NCBI RefSeq assembly: GCF_013116825.1
Contig: NZ_JABFNS010000050.1
Coordinates: forward strand, 1-55,976
Direction of reading: 5' to 3'
DNA: 55,976 nt
Source of the DNA: Myxococcus xanthus
GTDB taxonomy: Bacteria; Myxococcota; Myxococcia; Myxococcales; Myxococcaceae
The notes under the pieces were generated by a model. It was not told where the DNA came from. It was given only the letters and a program-made list of their open reading frames with translations, and did not search any database. Shown here piece after piece: positions 7,912 through 16,080 of the stretch (position 1 is its first letter; every line of letters starts with the position of its first letter). The position numbers and the translations under genes were made by a program.

Positions 7912-7936
7912 GGCCGCCCACCTACTGGGGGCGGCC
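7912..7936 (-). terminator. Hairpin after the SSB-tail gene
   Basis: Arms GGCCGCCC and GGGCGGCC enclose a 9-base loop, 21 bases past the stop of the gene ending at 7957. There is no clear U run, so termination is probable but not certain. Confidence 0.4.
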
Positions 7937-7956
7937 ACTCACCGACGTGGCGCGGC

Positions 7957-8511
7957 TCAGAACGGGATGTTGTCGTCGTCGTTCGGAGGCGGGATGTCGT
8001 CGCCGCCGTAGCTTCCGCCACCATAGCCGCCACCGCCCCGGCCACCACCGTAGCCGCCCTGGTTGCCATAGCCACCCTGGCTGCCATAGCCGCCGTCGCC
8101 GCCACCACCCGCGTCGCCGCCCCGCTGCCGCGCGATTTCCGCCTCGATGGCGGCGAGCAGCTGGCGCTCCTTGTCGTGCCAGCGCGACTTGCTCGCGTCA
8201 TTCAGCGTGCGGCGCGCGCCGTTGGCGTAGAACTCCAGGTCGCCCATGCTGGCGCCGACAATGGGTCCGCCCTTGCTGCGGCCGTAGTTGGGGAAGACCA
8301 TTCCATCACCACCACCGCCACCACCACCGCTCGCGGGCGCCGAACGCCGCGCCGCCGGGGCCGCCGCGTCCGGCGTGCCACCGATGGACATCTCTCCCAG
8401 CGTCAGCGTGAAGCCCTCACCGCTCTTGAACGCCGTGCCCACACGCACCTGCTCCACCCGCCCGTCGGGACGACGCACCGCCACGGTGACCGGATAACCT
8501 TGCTCGCTCAT
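7957..8511 (-). CDS. Small protein with SSB-type acidic C-terminus and glycine-rich linker
   Basis: A 184-residue protein that is not an OB-fold SSB but ends in NDDDNIPF, nearly the DDDIPF tip by which SSB recruits repair and replication proteins. N-terminal residues 1-45 (VRVGTAFKSGEGFTLTLG) match the pattern 'VG.AF...GEGF.L.L' of small uncharacterised bacterial proteins. Residues about 72-130 (YGRSKGGPIVGASMGDLEFY) resemble the small GKxKGxPI...YLxW module seen in ExoX C-termini and DUF3820 proteins. A Gly/Tyr-rich linker (about 130-172) follows. A role in DNA repair or replication at single-stranded DNA is inferred. Automatic annotation may call it an SSB because of the linker and tail. 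Confidence 0.75.
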   Translation of the reverse strand: MSEQGYPVTVAVRRPDGRVEQVRVGTAFKSGEGFTLTLGEMSIGGTPDAAAPAARRSAPASGGGGGGGDGMVFPNYGRSKGGPIVGASMGDLEFYANGARRTLNDASKSRWHDKERQLLAAIEAEIARQRGGDAGGGGDGGYGSQGGYGNQGGYGGGRGGGGYGGGSYGGDDIPPPNDDDNIPF

Positions 8512-8627
8512 GCCGGGCCGAATCCCATCCCCGCCCCGCTACTGTCAACGGAGACTCGAAGGGGATGTCCGGGAACCGGTCGCTCGTCCGGCCTGCTCAC
8601 CGCGCTTCCTGGATTCCACTTGAGCCG

Positions 8628-8647
8628 CTCGGGCCCGAAGGCCCGAG
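8628..8647 (-). terminator. Hairpin after the zinc-motif/histone-tail gene
   Basis: A perfect 8-bp stem, CTCGGGCC/GGCCCGAG, with the loop CGAA, 27 bases past the stop at 8674. The stem is strong but no U run is visible. Confidence 0.45.
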
Positions 8648-8673
8648 GGAATCCGCGGAGCGCGGCGCTCGAA

Positions 8674-9471
8674 TCAGAACAGCGAGCCCTGGGAGGAAGA
8701 GCGGCCCTTCTTGCGCTTGTCGGCTCCAGCCTTCGCCTTGGTGGTCTTCGCCTGGCGCCCGCCCTTGGCCGCGGCCCTCTTCGCGGCCGGCGCCTTCTTG
8801 GCCACCGACTTCTTCGCGGCGGCCGGCGCCTTCTTCGCCCGTGCGGCCTTCTTCGCGCCCGCGGCCTTCCGACCCGCCGACTTCTTCTCGGCGGCCGGCG
8901 CCTTCCGCTCGGCGGGCTGCGGCGCCGCCACCACGGGGGCCGGGGCCTTCTTCCTGGCGCCACCCTCACGCAGCGCCTTGCTGGCGGCGCGGCCACGCGG
9001 CAACGTCACGTCCCCCACCGATTGCGGAAGCGCGTCGTCCTTCCACGCCGACGGCCGGCGGTTGGTCCGCATCAGCAACCGCAGCTTCTGGTAGTGCGCC
9101 GAGCAGTACCCCTTGGAACGGCTGGGGCGCTCGCAACCGATGACGGCGCACGCCCGGGTGCCCTCCTCCGCGCGCGCCTGATGGACGGACGGCTTCGCGG
9201 CCACGGACCGGCCCACGGCTGCGCGCCCCCTTGGCGCCGCAACCACCTGCTTGCGGCCTCCGCGCGTGGACGCGGGCAGCGCCGTGGGCGTCCGCACTCC
9301 CGCCATGGCGCCGAGACGGCTGGTCAACGGCGCCAACCGGTGCGTCACCTCACGCAGCAACTCCAGGGCCTCCAGGCCGTCCTCCATGCGTCGGACCGCC
9401 TGCTGCAACGGGACCAACTGCGCATCGAGTTCGCGCCGGAAGACTTCGCCAAGAGCATTCGCAATGGACAT
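8674..9471 (-). CDS. Zinc-motif protein with histone H1-like lysine/alanine tail
   Basis: A 265-residue protein in three parts. Residues 1-55 form a predicted helical or coiled segment (RRELDAQLVPLQQAVRRMED). Around residues 107-130 is a compact Cys/His motif (CAVIGC...GYCSAHYQKLR; C-x4-C-x8-C-x2-H) likely to bind zinc. The C-terminal ~100 residues are Lys/Ala/Pro-rich with AKKA-type repeats, like bacterial histone H1 homologues, and would bind DNA or RNA non-specifically. It is probably a nucleoid- or nucleic-acid-associated protein. It is monocistronic with a candidate terminator at 8628-8647. Confidence 0.75.
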   Translation of the reverse strand: MSIANALGEVFRRELDAQLVPLQQAVRRMEDGLEALELLREVTHRLAPLTSRLGAMAGVRTPTALPASTRGGRKQVVAAPRGRAAVGRSVAAKPSVHQARAEEGTRACAVIGCERPSRSKGYCSAHYQKLRLLMRTNRRPSAWKDDALPQSVGDVTLPRGRAASKALREGGARKKAPAPVVAAPQPAERKAPAAEKKSAGRKAAGAKKAARAKKAPAAAKKSVAKKAPAAKRAAAKGGRQAKTTKAKAGADKRKKGRSSSQGSLF

Positions 9472-9597
9472 TGCTCGGGAGAATACACCGGGCCCCGGGA
9501 AACCGGTGTGAAAACCTGTGCTTGGCTCGCACCAATCGTTGACCGGCGAGCGAAGCCATACATCCCGTGAGGTCGGCCCCTCCCGCCAGAGCAGCGC

Positions 9598-9765
9598 CTA
9601 CCCCCGGACGCTGACGGTGGCTGGCGGCGCGGCCCGAGGGAGGGCGCGCTCCGGGGCCTCCCGCTGGTGCTCGGGCGGCCTGCTGACGGCGGCCGTCCCG
9701 CAGGTGCGCGCCGTCAGGGAGACGGCTCCCACGAGCAACAGTGCTGGAACAAACAGGTGACCCAT
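9598..9765 (-). CDS. Small secreted or membrane-anchored peptide (tentative)
   Basis: A 55-residue reading frame whose ATG at 9765 is preceded by GAGG at suitable distance. The N-terminus (GHLFVPALLLVGAVSLTA) is a signal peptide or membrane anchor and is followed by a single Cys and a Pro/Arg-rich tail. I know no family. The main support is the signal-like start and Shine-Dalgarno; it could be spurious in this GC-rich DNA. The divergent space to the MoxR gene (9766-9950) holds an inverted repeat CGAACG/CGTTCG (9861-9879). Confidence 0.4.
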   Translation of the reverse strand: MGHLFVPALLLVGAVSLTARTCGTAAVSRPPEHQREAPERALPRAAPPATVSVRG

Positions 9766-9950
9766 GATGCATCCTCGAAGCAAGTGACGGACGTGAATGC
9801 CGGCCAACCCCGAGGGTCTCCTCTCCGCGAGTCCGCCTGGCTGCCTCCGCCCAAGACATACGAACGAGCTTGCCGTTCGGGTCTGACGTTTCCGGAGCCC
9901 CGGGTACGTGAGCCCCCCAGACACCGCGGCGGGTGTTAAAGGGATGGGGC

Positions 9951-10799
9951 ATGAGCCAGGCGCCCACTCCCGTCCGCTTCAAAGGCACCGACACCTACCT
10001 GACCCACGAGAGCCTCCAGGCCGCGGTCAACTGCGCGCTCACCCTCCAGCGCCCCCTGCTGGTGAAGGGCGAGCCCGGCACCGGCAAGACGCTGCTGGCG
10101 GAGGCCATCGCCGAGGCCCTGGGGCACCGGCTCATCACCTGGCACGTGAAGAGCACCACCCGCGCGCAGGACGGCCTCTACGTCTACGACACCGTGCAAC
10201 GCCTGTATGACTCGCGCTTCAACGACGGGGACGTGCGAGACATCCGCAAGTACATCCGCCAGGGGCCGCTGGGCGAGGCCTTCTCATCCCCCGAGCGCGT
10301 GGTGCTGCTCATCGACGAGGTGGACAAGGCGGACCTGGAGTTCCCCAACGACCTGCTCCACGAGTTGGACCGGATGCGCTTCCGCGTCACCGAGACGGGT
10401 GACGAGGTGGTGGCGAAACACCGCCCCGTGGTGGTGATTACATCCAACAACGAGAAGGAGCTGCCCGACGCCTTCCTGCGCCGGTGCGTGTTCCACTTCA
10501 TCGACTTCCCGGACGCGGAGCTGATGCGCCGCATCGTCGACGTGCACCACCCGGGCCTGGACAGCGCGCTGTCCGAGCAGGCGCTGAAGGTCTTCTACGA
10601 GCTGCGCAGCTTCACCCGCCTGCGCAAGAAGCCCTCCACCAGCGAGCTCATCGACTGGATTGCCGTGCTCAAGGCCCAGGGCGTCAACGACCTCAAGCTG
10701 GATGAACAGCTCCCCTTCCTGGGCGCGCTGCTGAAGAAGGAGCAGGACCTGGTCTCCGTGGCGGAGGCCTTCGGGCGCGGGCGCCGTCCCCGGGCCTGA
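9951..10799 (+). CDS. MoxR-family AAA+ ATPase
   Basis: A 282-residue AAA+ ATPase of the MoxR group, which act as chaperones that mature or insert cofactors into partner complexes together with a VWA protein. Walker A is GEPGTGKT, Walker B is VVLLIDEVDKAD, sensor 1 is VVITSNNEKELPDAFLRRC with the Arg finger, and the C-terminal lid carries the LRSFTRLRKKPSTSELIDWI segment. Start ATG 9951 is used (MSQAPTPVRF); an in-frame GTG lies at 9933. The VWA partner starts 12 nt after the stop, the classic moxR-vwa pair. The client complex is unknown. Confidence 0.92.
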   Translation: MSQAPTPVRFKGTDTYLTHESLQAAVNCALTLQRPLLVKGEPGTGKTLLAEAIAEALGHRLITWHVKSTTRAQDGLYVYDTVQRLYDSRFNDGDVRDIRKYIRQGPLGEAFSSPERVVLLIDEVDKADLEFPNDLLHELDRMRFRVTETGDEVVAKHRPVVVITSNNEKELPDAFLRRCVFHFIDFPDAELMRRIVDVHHPGLDSALSEQALKVFYELRSFTRLRKKPSTSELIDWIAVLKAQGVNDLKLDEQLPFLGALLKKEQDLVSVAEAFGRGRRPRA

Positions 10800-10811
10800 C
10801 GAGGCGCTGCC

Positions 10812-12020
10812 ATGTTCCTGCCCTTCTTCTACGAGCTGCGCCGACGCGGACTGAAGGTCGGCGCCCAGGAGGCGCTGGCGCTGGCTGGCGCGCTGCGCGC
10901 GGGCCTGCACGACAGCCACCTGGACGGCTTCTACCATGTGGCCCGGGCGCTGCTCGTGCACTCGGAGACGCAGCTGGATGCGTTCGACCAGGCCTTCCTC
11001 GCGCACTTCCAGGGCGTGGAGTCGGCGAGCCTGGAGCTGACGCAGGAGCTGCTCCACTGGCTGGAGGAGGCCCGCGAGCGGCCCGACCTGAGCCCCGAGG
11101 AGGTCGCGCTGCTGGAGCAGCTGGACCCGGAGGAGATTCGCCGGCTCTTCGAGGAGCGCCTGAAGGAGCAGAAGGAGCGCCACGACGGCGGCAACCGCTG
11201 GGTGGGCACTGGCGGTACGTCTCCCTTCGGCAACAACGGCTTTGGCCGCGAGGGCATCCGCGTGGGCGGCGGCGCGGGCAACCGCCAGGGACGCGCGCTG
11301 ATGCAGGCCGGCGCCCGGAAGTACGCCGGCTACCGCGACGACGTGGTGCTGGACACGCGGCAGATGGCGGTGGCGCTGCGCAAGCTGCGCGCCTTCGCCC
11401 GGGACGGCGCGCCGGACGAGCTGGACGTGGACGAGTCCATCGCCGCGACCGCGCGCAACGCTGGCGAGCTGGAGGTGGTGACGCGGCCGCCGCGACGCCC
11501 CAACACGCGCGTGGTACTGGCCATGGACGTGGGCGGCTCCATGGACCCGTACGCGGCGCTGGTGAGCCGGCTGTTCAGCGTGGCCAGCCAGGCGACGCAC
11601 TTCAAGGAGCTGCGCACCTACTACTTCCACAACTGCGTCTACGGAAAGCTCTACGCCACGCCGCAGCTCACGGGCGGAATCACGGTGCCGGAGCTGGTGG
11701 CCCAGGTGGGGCGGCACCACAAGCTGGTGATGGTGGGGGATGCCTCCATGGCGCCCTACGAGCTGTCCATCCGCACCGACGCGCAGGGGCACTACAAGAC
11801 GGACGGGCTGGAAGGGCTGACGTGGCTGATGCAGCTGGCGCAGCACTTCGAGCGCAACGTGTGGCTCAACCCGGAGCCCATGGGCACGTGGCGCTCGGGG
11901 ACCATCTCCGTGATTGCCCGCGTGTTCCCCATGTTCGCCCTGACGGTGGAGGGACTGGGTGAAGCCGTCACGCACCTGACACGCGGACGGACCGTGAGAG
12001 GCGCGGCGGCGCGGCGCTGA
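10812..12020 (+). CDS. VWA-domain protein (CoxE-like), partner of MoxR
   Basis: A 402-residue protein. The N-terminal half (FYELRRRGLKVGAQEALAL) is typical of CoxE-like/DUF58-related proteins that sit next to MoxR ATPases. The C-terminal von Willebrand A domain starts at about residue 232 with the metal-ion-dependent adhesion site as AMDVGGSMDPY (D-x-G-x-S; one Ser of the usual DxSxS is Gly), then VMVGDASMAPYEL near the end. Between them is a Gly-rich linker (about residues 125-160). It is 12 nt downstream of the MoxR gene and surely co-transcribed. The pair probably remodels a metal-containing or membrane complex; the target is not visible here. Confidence 0.9.
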   Translation: MFLPFFYELRRRGLKVGAQEALALAGALRAGLHDSHLDGFYHVARALLVHSETQLDAFDQAFLAHFQGVESASLELTQELLHWLEEARERPDLSPEEVALLEQLDPEEIRRLFEERLKEQKERHDGGNRWVGTGGTSPFGNNGFGREGIRVGGGAGNRQGRALMQAGARKYAGYRDDVVLDTRQMAVALRKLRAFARDGAPDELDVDESIAATARNAGELEVVTRPPRRPNTRVVLAMDVGGSMDPYAALVSRLFSVASQATHFKELRTYYFHNCVYGKLYATPQLTGGITVPELVAQVGRHHKLVMVGDASMAPYELSIRTDAQGHYKTDGLEGLTWLMQLAQHFERNVWLNPEPMGTWRSGTISVIARVFPMFALTVEGLGEAVTHLTRGRTVRGAAARR

Positions 12021-12191
12021 GGCGTGTCCGCAGGGCGCGCGGGGTTCATTCCCGTGCCCCCCAGGGCAGGAATTCCGGGTGTGCCCGTGGACTGGCGGAC
12101 GGCCGGGCGAGCCCCAGCGCATTTGGTGCAGCACCTGGAGCGTCACTTGCGGCATGGTGCGCGCGCACGCGAGCGGGACCGCGAGGACACC

Positions 12192-14255
12192 ATGACAACC
12201 GACAAGCAGGACGTGCTGGCCATCAACACCATCCGCACCCTCGCCATGGATGCGGTACAGCAGGCCCACTCGGGCCACCCGGGGGCTCCCATGTCCCTGG
12301 CCCCCGTGGCGTACCAGCTCTGGCAGCAGGAGCTCCGGTATGACCCGTCCCACCCCATCTGGCCGGACCGGGACAGGTTCATCCTGTCCAACGGCCACGC
12401 CTCCATGCTGCTGTACGCGCTGCTCCACCTGGCCGGGGTGAAGCGCGTCACGCGGGAGTACACCGTCGAGGACGCGCCCACCGTGTCGCTCGAGGACATC
12501 AAGAAGTTCCGGCAGCTCGACTCGTCCACCCCGGGCCACCCCGAGTACCGGTGGACCAGCGGCGTGGAGACGACCACCGGCCCCCTGGGCCAGGGCGTGT
12601 CCAACAGCGTGGGCATGGCCATGGCCAGCCGCTGGCTCGCGAGCTACTACAACCGCCCCGGCTTCGAGATGTTCGGCTACGACGTCTACGCCATCTGCGG
12701 CGACGGCGACCTGATGGAAGGCGTGGCGTCCGAGGCGGCGTCCATCGCCGGCCACCTCCAGCTGCCCAACCTGTGCTGGATCTACGACAGCAACCACATC
12801 TCCATCGACGGCAGCACCGACCTGGCCTTCACCGAGGACGTGGGCCGGCGCTTCGAGGCCTACGGCTGGCGCGTGCTGCGCGTGCCGGACGCCAACGACT
12901 TGAACGCCATGGGTGAGGCGCTGCGCACCTTCAAGACGGCGCGCGGCAAGCCCACGCTCATCATCGTCACCACCCAGATTGCCTACGGCGCGCCCAAGCT
13001 CCAGGGCTCCTCCAAGGCCCACGGCGAGCCGCTGGGCGACGAGGAAATCAAGGGCACCAAGCGCTTCTACGGCTGGCCCGAGGACGAGAAGTTCCTGGTC
13101 CCCGACGGCGTGCGCGAGCGCTTCCAGGAGCGCATGGGCGCGCGCGGCAAGCAGCTGCGCACGGCGTGGGAGCAGAAGTTCTCCGAGTACCGCAAGCAGT
13201 TCCCCGAGCTGGCCGACCAGTTGGAGCGCATGCAGCGCCGCGACGCGCCCCAGGGTTGGGACGCGGAGCTGCCGACGTTCCCCGCCGACGCCAAGGGACT
13301 GGCCACGCGCGACTCCAGCGGCAAGGTGCTCAACGCCATCGCCAAGCACTACCCGTGGCTGGTGGGCGGCTCGGCGGACCTCAACCCGTCCACGAAGACG
13401 TACATCACCGGCGGGGAGGCGATGAAGCCGGGCGAGTACGCGGGGCGCAACATCCACTTCGGCGTGCGCGAGCACGCGATGGGCTCCATCGTCAACGGCC
13501 TGTGCCTGAGCAAGCTGCGCGGCTACGGCGCCACGTTCCTCATCTTCAGTGACTACGAGCGCCCCGCCATCCGCCTGTCCGCGCTGATGGAGCTGCCCGC
13601 CATCCACATCTTCACCCACGACTCCATTGGCGTGGGCGAGGACGGCCCCACGCACCAGCCGGTGGAGCAGCTGGCGTCGCTGCGCGCGATTCCCGGCATC
13701 ATCGTGCTGCGCCCCGCTGACGCCAACGAGGTGGTCGAGTCGTGGCGGGTGATTGCCCAGCAGCACAAGCACCCGGTGGTGCTGGTGCTCACGCGCCAGC
13801 CCGTGCCCACGCTGGACCGCAGCAAGTTCGGCGCGGCGTCCGGCGTGGCTCGCGGCGGCTACGTGCTGTCCGACGCGGAGGGCGGCAAGCCGGAGGTCAT
13901 CCTCATCGGCACCGGCAGCGAGGTGTCGCTGTGCCTGGACGCCCAGGAGAAGCTCAAGGCGGACGGCATCCCTTCGCGCGTGGTCAGCCTGCCGTCGTGG
14001 GAGCTGTTCGAGGCCCAGTCCCAGGAGTACCGGGACAGCGTGCTGCCTCCGTCCGTGCGCGCCCGCGTCGCGGTGGAGAAGGGCGCTGCCTTCGGCTGGG
14101 AGCGCTTCGTGGGGCATGACGGCAACATCGTCGCCATGCGCAGCTTCGGCGCCTCCGCGCCCATCAAGGCGCTGCAGCAGAAGTTCGGCTTCACCGCCGA
14201 CCACGTGGCCCAGCAGGCGAAGGACTCGCTGAAGAAGACGAAGACGCGGCCGTAG
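12192..14255 (+). CDS. tkt: Transketolase
   Basis: A 687-residue thiamine-diphosphate enzyme of the non-oxidative pentose phosphate pathway, transferring two-carbon units between sugar phosphates. Landmarks are QQAHSGHPGAPMSLAP, STPGHPEY, the ThDP/Mg motif GDGDLMEGVASEAASIAG...NHISIDG, GVREHAMGSIVNG with the cofactor-activating Glu, and GVGEDGPTHQPVEQLA. The length is standard. ATG 12192 is chosen because it is preceded by GAGG and begins at the family N-terminus; the open frame upstream to 12024 is not transketolase-like. A strong terminator follows. Confidence 0.97.
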   Translation: MTTDKQDVLAINTIRTLAMDAVQQAHSGHPGAPMSLAPVAYQLWQQELRYDPSHPIWPDRDRFILSNGHASMLLYALLHLAGVKRVTREYTVEDAPTVSLEDIKKFRQLDSSTPGHPEYRWTSGVETTTGPLGQGVSNSVGMAMASRWLASYYNRPGFEMFGYDVYAICGDGDLMEGVASEAASIAGHLQLPNLCWIYDSNHISIDGSTDLAFTEDVGRRFEAYGWRVLRVPDANDLNAMGEALRTFKTARGKPTLIIVTTQIAYGAPKLQGSSKAHGEPLGDEEIKGTKRFYGWPEDEKFLVPDGVRERFQERMGARGKQLRTAWEQKFSEYRKQFPELADQLERMQRRDAPQGWDAELPTFPADAKGLATRDSSGKVLNAIAKHYPWLVGGSADLNPSTKTYITGGEAMKPGEYAGRNIHFGVREHAMGSIVNGLCLSKLRGYGATFLIFSDYERPAIRLSALMELPAIHIFTHDSIGVGEDGPTHQPVEQLASLRAIPGIIVLRPADANEVVESWRVIAQQHKHPVVLVLTRQPVPTLDRSKFGAASGVARGGYVLSDAEGGKPEVILIGTGSEVSLCLDAQEKLKADGIPSRVVSLPSWELFEAQSQEYRDSVLPPSVRARVAVEKGAAFGWERFVGHDGNIVAMRSFGASAPIKALQQKFGFTADHVAQQAKDSLKKTKTRP

Positions 14256-14271
14256 CCCGCCAAAAGAAGGA

Positions 14272-14314
14272 GCCTCGGACCGTCCCCCAACGGTCCGAGG
14301 CCCTCGGGCCTTTT
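14272..14314 (+). terminator. Rho-independent terminator of tkt
   Basis: An 11-bp stem, GCCTCGGACCG/CGGTCCGAGGC (14272-14301), with the loop TCCCCCAA, then CCTCGGGCC and TTTT at 14311-14314. It lies 16 bases past the tkt stop. Confidence 0.8.
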
Positions 14315-14369
14315 CGGCATCCAGGTGCTCGTCCTGGCGGACTCATGGCGCGGAAGGGTGCGACCCCCG

Positions 14370-14670
14370 TCGCAGCCCAGCCCCCCGGCTGGGTCCCCCC
14401 ACGCCATGAGCCCATCAGGTCACTTCAACGTCGTTCCCGGCTGCCTCGTGGGCGTGAGCGTCGCGTCCCCCCGGTCGCACCCCGGTTCCCCCGAACCGGC
14501 TTCCGCTCGCACCTTCAAGTCCTCCAGGTCCGACTGACTCGTTCGCTCGGGAGGTTCGCCCCCCAGCGCCTGGCCCCCCGGCCAGGCCCCCGTGCTTCGA
14601 GCCCCGCTCCGTGCTGGAGCGTGATGTCCTGTCCTATTGCGCGTGGCGTGCCACACACCGGTCCCGGTGG
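14370..14670. other. Structured intergenic region: repeated hairpins with C4 (G4) tetraloops
   Basis: The convergent gap between tkt and truB (14256-14879) has no credible gene but is full of structure. Three hairpins are built the same way, each with a perfect 7-8 bp stem around a CCCC loop (GGGG on the other strand): CCCAGCC/GGCTGGG at 14376-14393, CCGGTTC/GAACCGG at 14482-14499 and GCCTGGCC/GGCCAGGC at 14568-14587. Two shorter stems follow: CGCTCC/GGAGCG (14605-14621) and CACCG/CGGTG (14656-14669). The stem sequences differ while the loop is constant. This is a candidate structured RNA; strand and function are unknown. Confidence 0.45.
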
Positions 14671-14743
14671 GCCCACCTGAGCGTCCCAAGTCTTTTCAGT
14701 GGGTTATGGATTGAGGCGCCCTTCTCACGGGGCTGTGCGGGGT

Positions 14744-14813
14744 GGTGACAACTGTCATCACCGGTGACAACCGTCATCACCAGGACGGCTCCCAGGTGGT
14801 GACTCTTGTCACC
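14744..14813. repeat. Three inverted-repeat sites, GGTGAC-N4-GTCA(TCA)CC
   Basis: GGTGACAACTGTCATCACC (14744-14762) is followed immediately by GGTGACAACCGTCATCACC (14763-14781, one base different) and then GGTGACTCTTGTCACC (14798-14813). Each is an imperfect palindrome around GTGAC/GTCAY. The first two are head-to-tail at 19 bases. They resemble an operator cluster and lie on the side from which a leftward transcript through the hairpin region 14370-14670 would start. The rest of the gap, up to truB, shows nothing further. Confidence 0.5.
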
Positions 14814-14879
14814 GGTGGCCCATCCCAGGCGGGGCACGTGACACCTTGGCAACGGCGGGGCGGGGCTTCCCGCGCGGGC

Positions 14880-15812
14880 CTAGAGCCCTCCGCGCAGCTC
14901 CAGCTCGCTCCACAGCGCGCCGTCGCGCTCCCGTAGCAGGAAGGTGAGGCGCCCCTGGTGGAAGCCCCGAATGGGGGCCTCCGGGTCCGGGAAGCCAGGA
15001 GGCAGCTTCCAGTCCGCGGACTGAAGGCCGCTCGCGGGGATGGGGCGCTCGCGGCGCAGTTCCCCCACCTCCGCGTCCGTGAGCGTCCGCGCGCGGGCCC
15101 AGGGCAGCAGCTCGCGTCCGTGCAGCCACACCCGTTGCTCCAGCCCCGGGTCCTCCCACGGGCCAATCGCCGTGCGCCGCAGGGTGGCCAGATGTGCCCC
15201 ACAGCCCAGCGCGCGCCCCACATCGCGGGCCAGCGAGCGCACGTAGTAGCCCCCACGGCAGCTCAGCCACAGGCGGCTGGCGCGCGGCAGGTCATGGGAC
15301 AGCCAGCGCGCCGCGTGCAGATATACGCGCGAGGGCGGCAGCTCCACGGCTTCTCCCCGATGCGCCTTCCGATAGGCCGGCTCGCCCCCCACCTTCTTCG
15401 CGCTGGTGGCCGGAGGCACCTGCTCCCGCCAGCCCACGAAGGACGCCAGCGCCGCGTCCAGGCTTTCCGGCGTCAGCGCCGCCGTGTCTCCCTGGAGGAC
15501 GGGCCGGCCGTGCAGGTCTCCCGTGTCCGTCTCCGTGCCCCAGACGACCTCCGCCTCATAGACCTTGGGCACGGCGTGCAGCAGCTCGAACAGGCGCGGC
15601 GCCTGCCCCACCAGCACCAGCAGCAGCCCTTCCGCGAAGGGGTCCAACGTCCCGCCGTGGCACACCGGTATCCGCTTGCCCGGCTGCGCGGCCTTCGCCT
15701 CCTCCATGAACCGCTGCACCACCGAGAAGCTCGTGGCGCCCACCGGTTTGTGGACCCGGTAGATGCCCGGACTCAGTTTCCCTCCCACCGCGACCCTCCT
15801 GTGACCTTCCAC
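14880..15812 (-). CDS. truB: tRNA pseudouridine synthase B
   Basis: A 310-residue enzyme that makes pseudouridine-55 in the T-loop of tRNAs. The catalytic motif is CHGGTLDPFAEGLLLVLVG with the nucleophile Asp57. KVYEAEVVWGTETDTGDLHG and CRGGYYVRSLARDVGRALG are the other family blocks. The length is normal. It stands alone here, not in the common rbfA-truB-rpsO setting; whether another truB exists in the genome cannot be judged. It is convergent with tkt across the structured gap. Confidence 0.92.
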   Translation of the reverse strand: MEGHRRVAVGGKLSPGIYRVHKPVGATSFSVVQRFMEEAKAAQPGKRIPVCHGGTLDPFAEGLLLVLVGQAPRLFELLHAVPKVYEAEVVWGTETDTGDLHGRPVLQGDTAALTPESLDAALASFVGWREQVPPATSAKKVGGEPAYRKAHRGEAVELPPSRVYLHAARWLSHDLPRASRLWLSCRGGYYVRSLARDVGRALGCGAHLATLRRTAIGPWEDPGLEQRVWLHGRELLPWARARTLTDAEVGELRRERPIPASGLQSADWKLPPGFPDPEAPIRGFHQGRLTFLLRERDGALWSELELRGGL

Positions 15813-16080
15813 CCTACCCTGGCCGGGAGTGCGACGGCGGAAGGTCGCGCCCCCATCCGCACCTTCCTGGAATGACTGTCATACGGCCCGCCATGGCCGC
15901 CGCGCGTCTACAAGGCCAGGCCCCTTCCCTGTCAAAAGCAAGCAACCCGCGCCCAGCCGGCCCATTGGCGTTCATCTGGCAATCATCTCAACTCAGGGAC
16001 GGCGTGACAGGCGTATGCCTGCGTGCAGGTGCAGGACGGCCATCTCCGCAGTGCCTCGCGTTTCCCCATGAGGTGTCTCC

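Noticed and set aside
7957-8511. Calling the gene ssb
   Set aside because: Only the C-terminal tail and linker resemble SSB; no OB-fold pattern is visible in the N-terminal region.
10284-14204. A 1306-codon open frame on the minus strand
   Set aside because: It is antisense to the MoxR, VWA and transketolase genes, all of which have clear motifs; high GC leaves long antisense frames open. Its product is a low-complexity His/Arg/Gly/Ala mix.
14376-14587. CRISPR-like repeats
   Set aside because: The three hairpins share only the loop, not the stem sequence, and spacing is irregular. There are no cas genes.
15966-15981. Sigma54 promoter before the first LVIVD gene (TGGCGTTCATCTGGCA)
   Set aside because: GG and GC are correctly spaced, but the -12 box is TGGC instead of TTGC and there are no upstream sites. 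Too weak to list as a feature.
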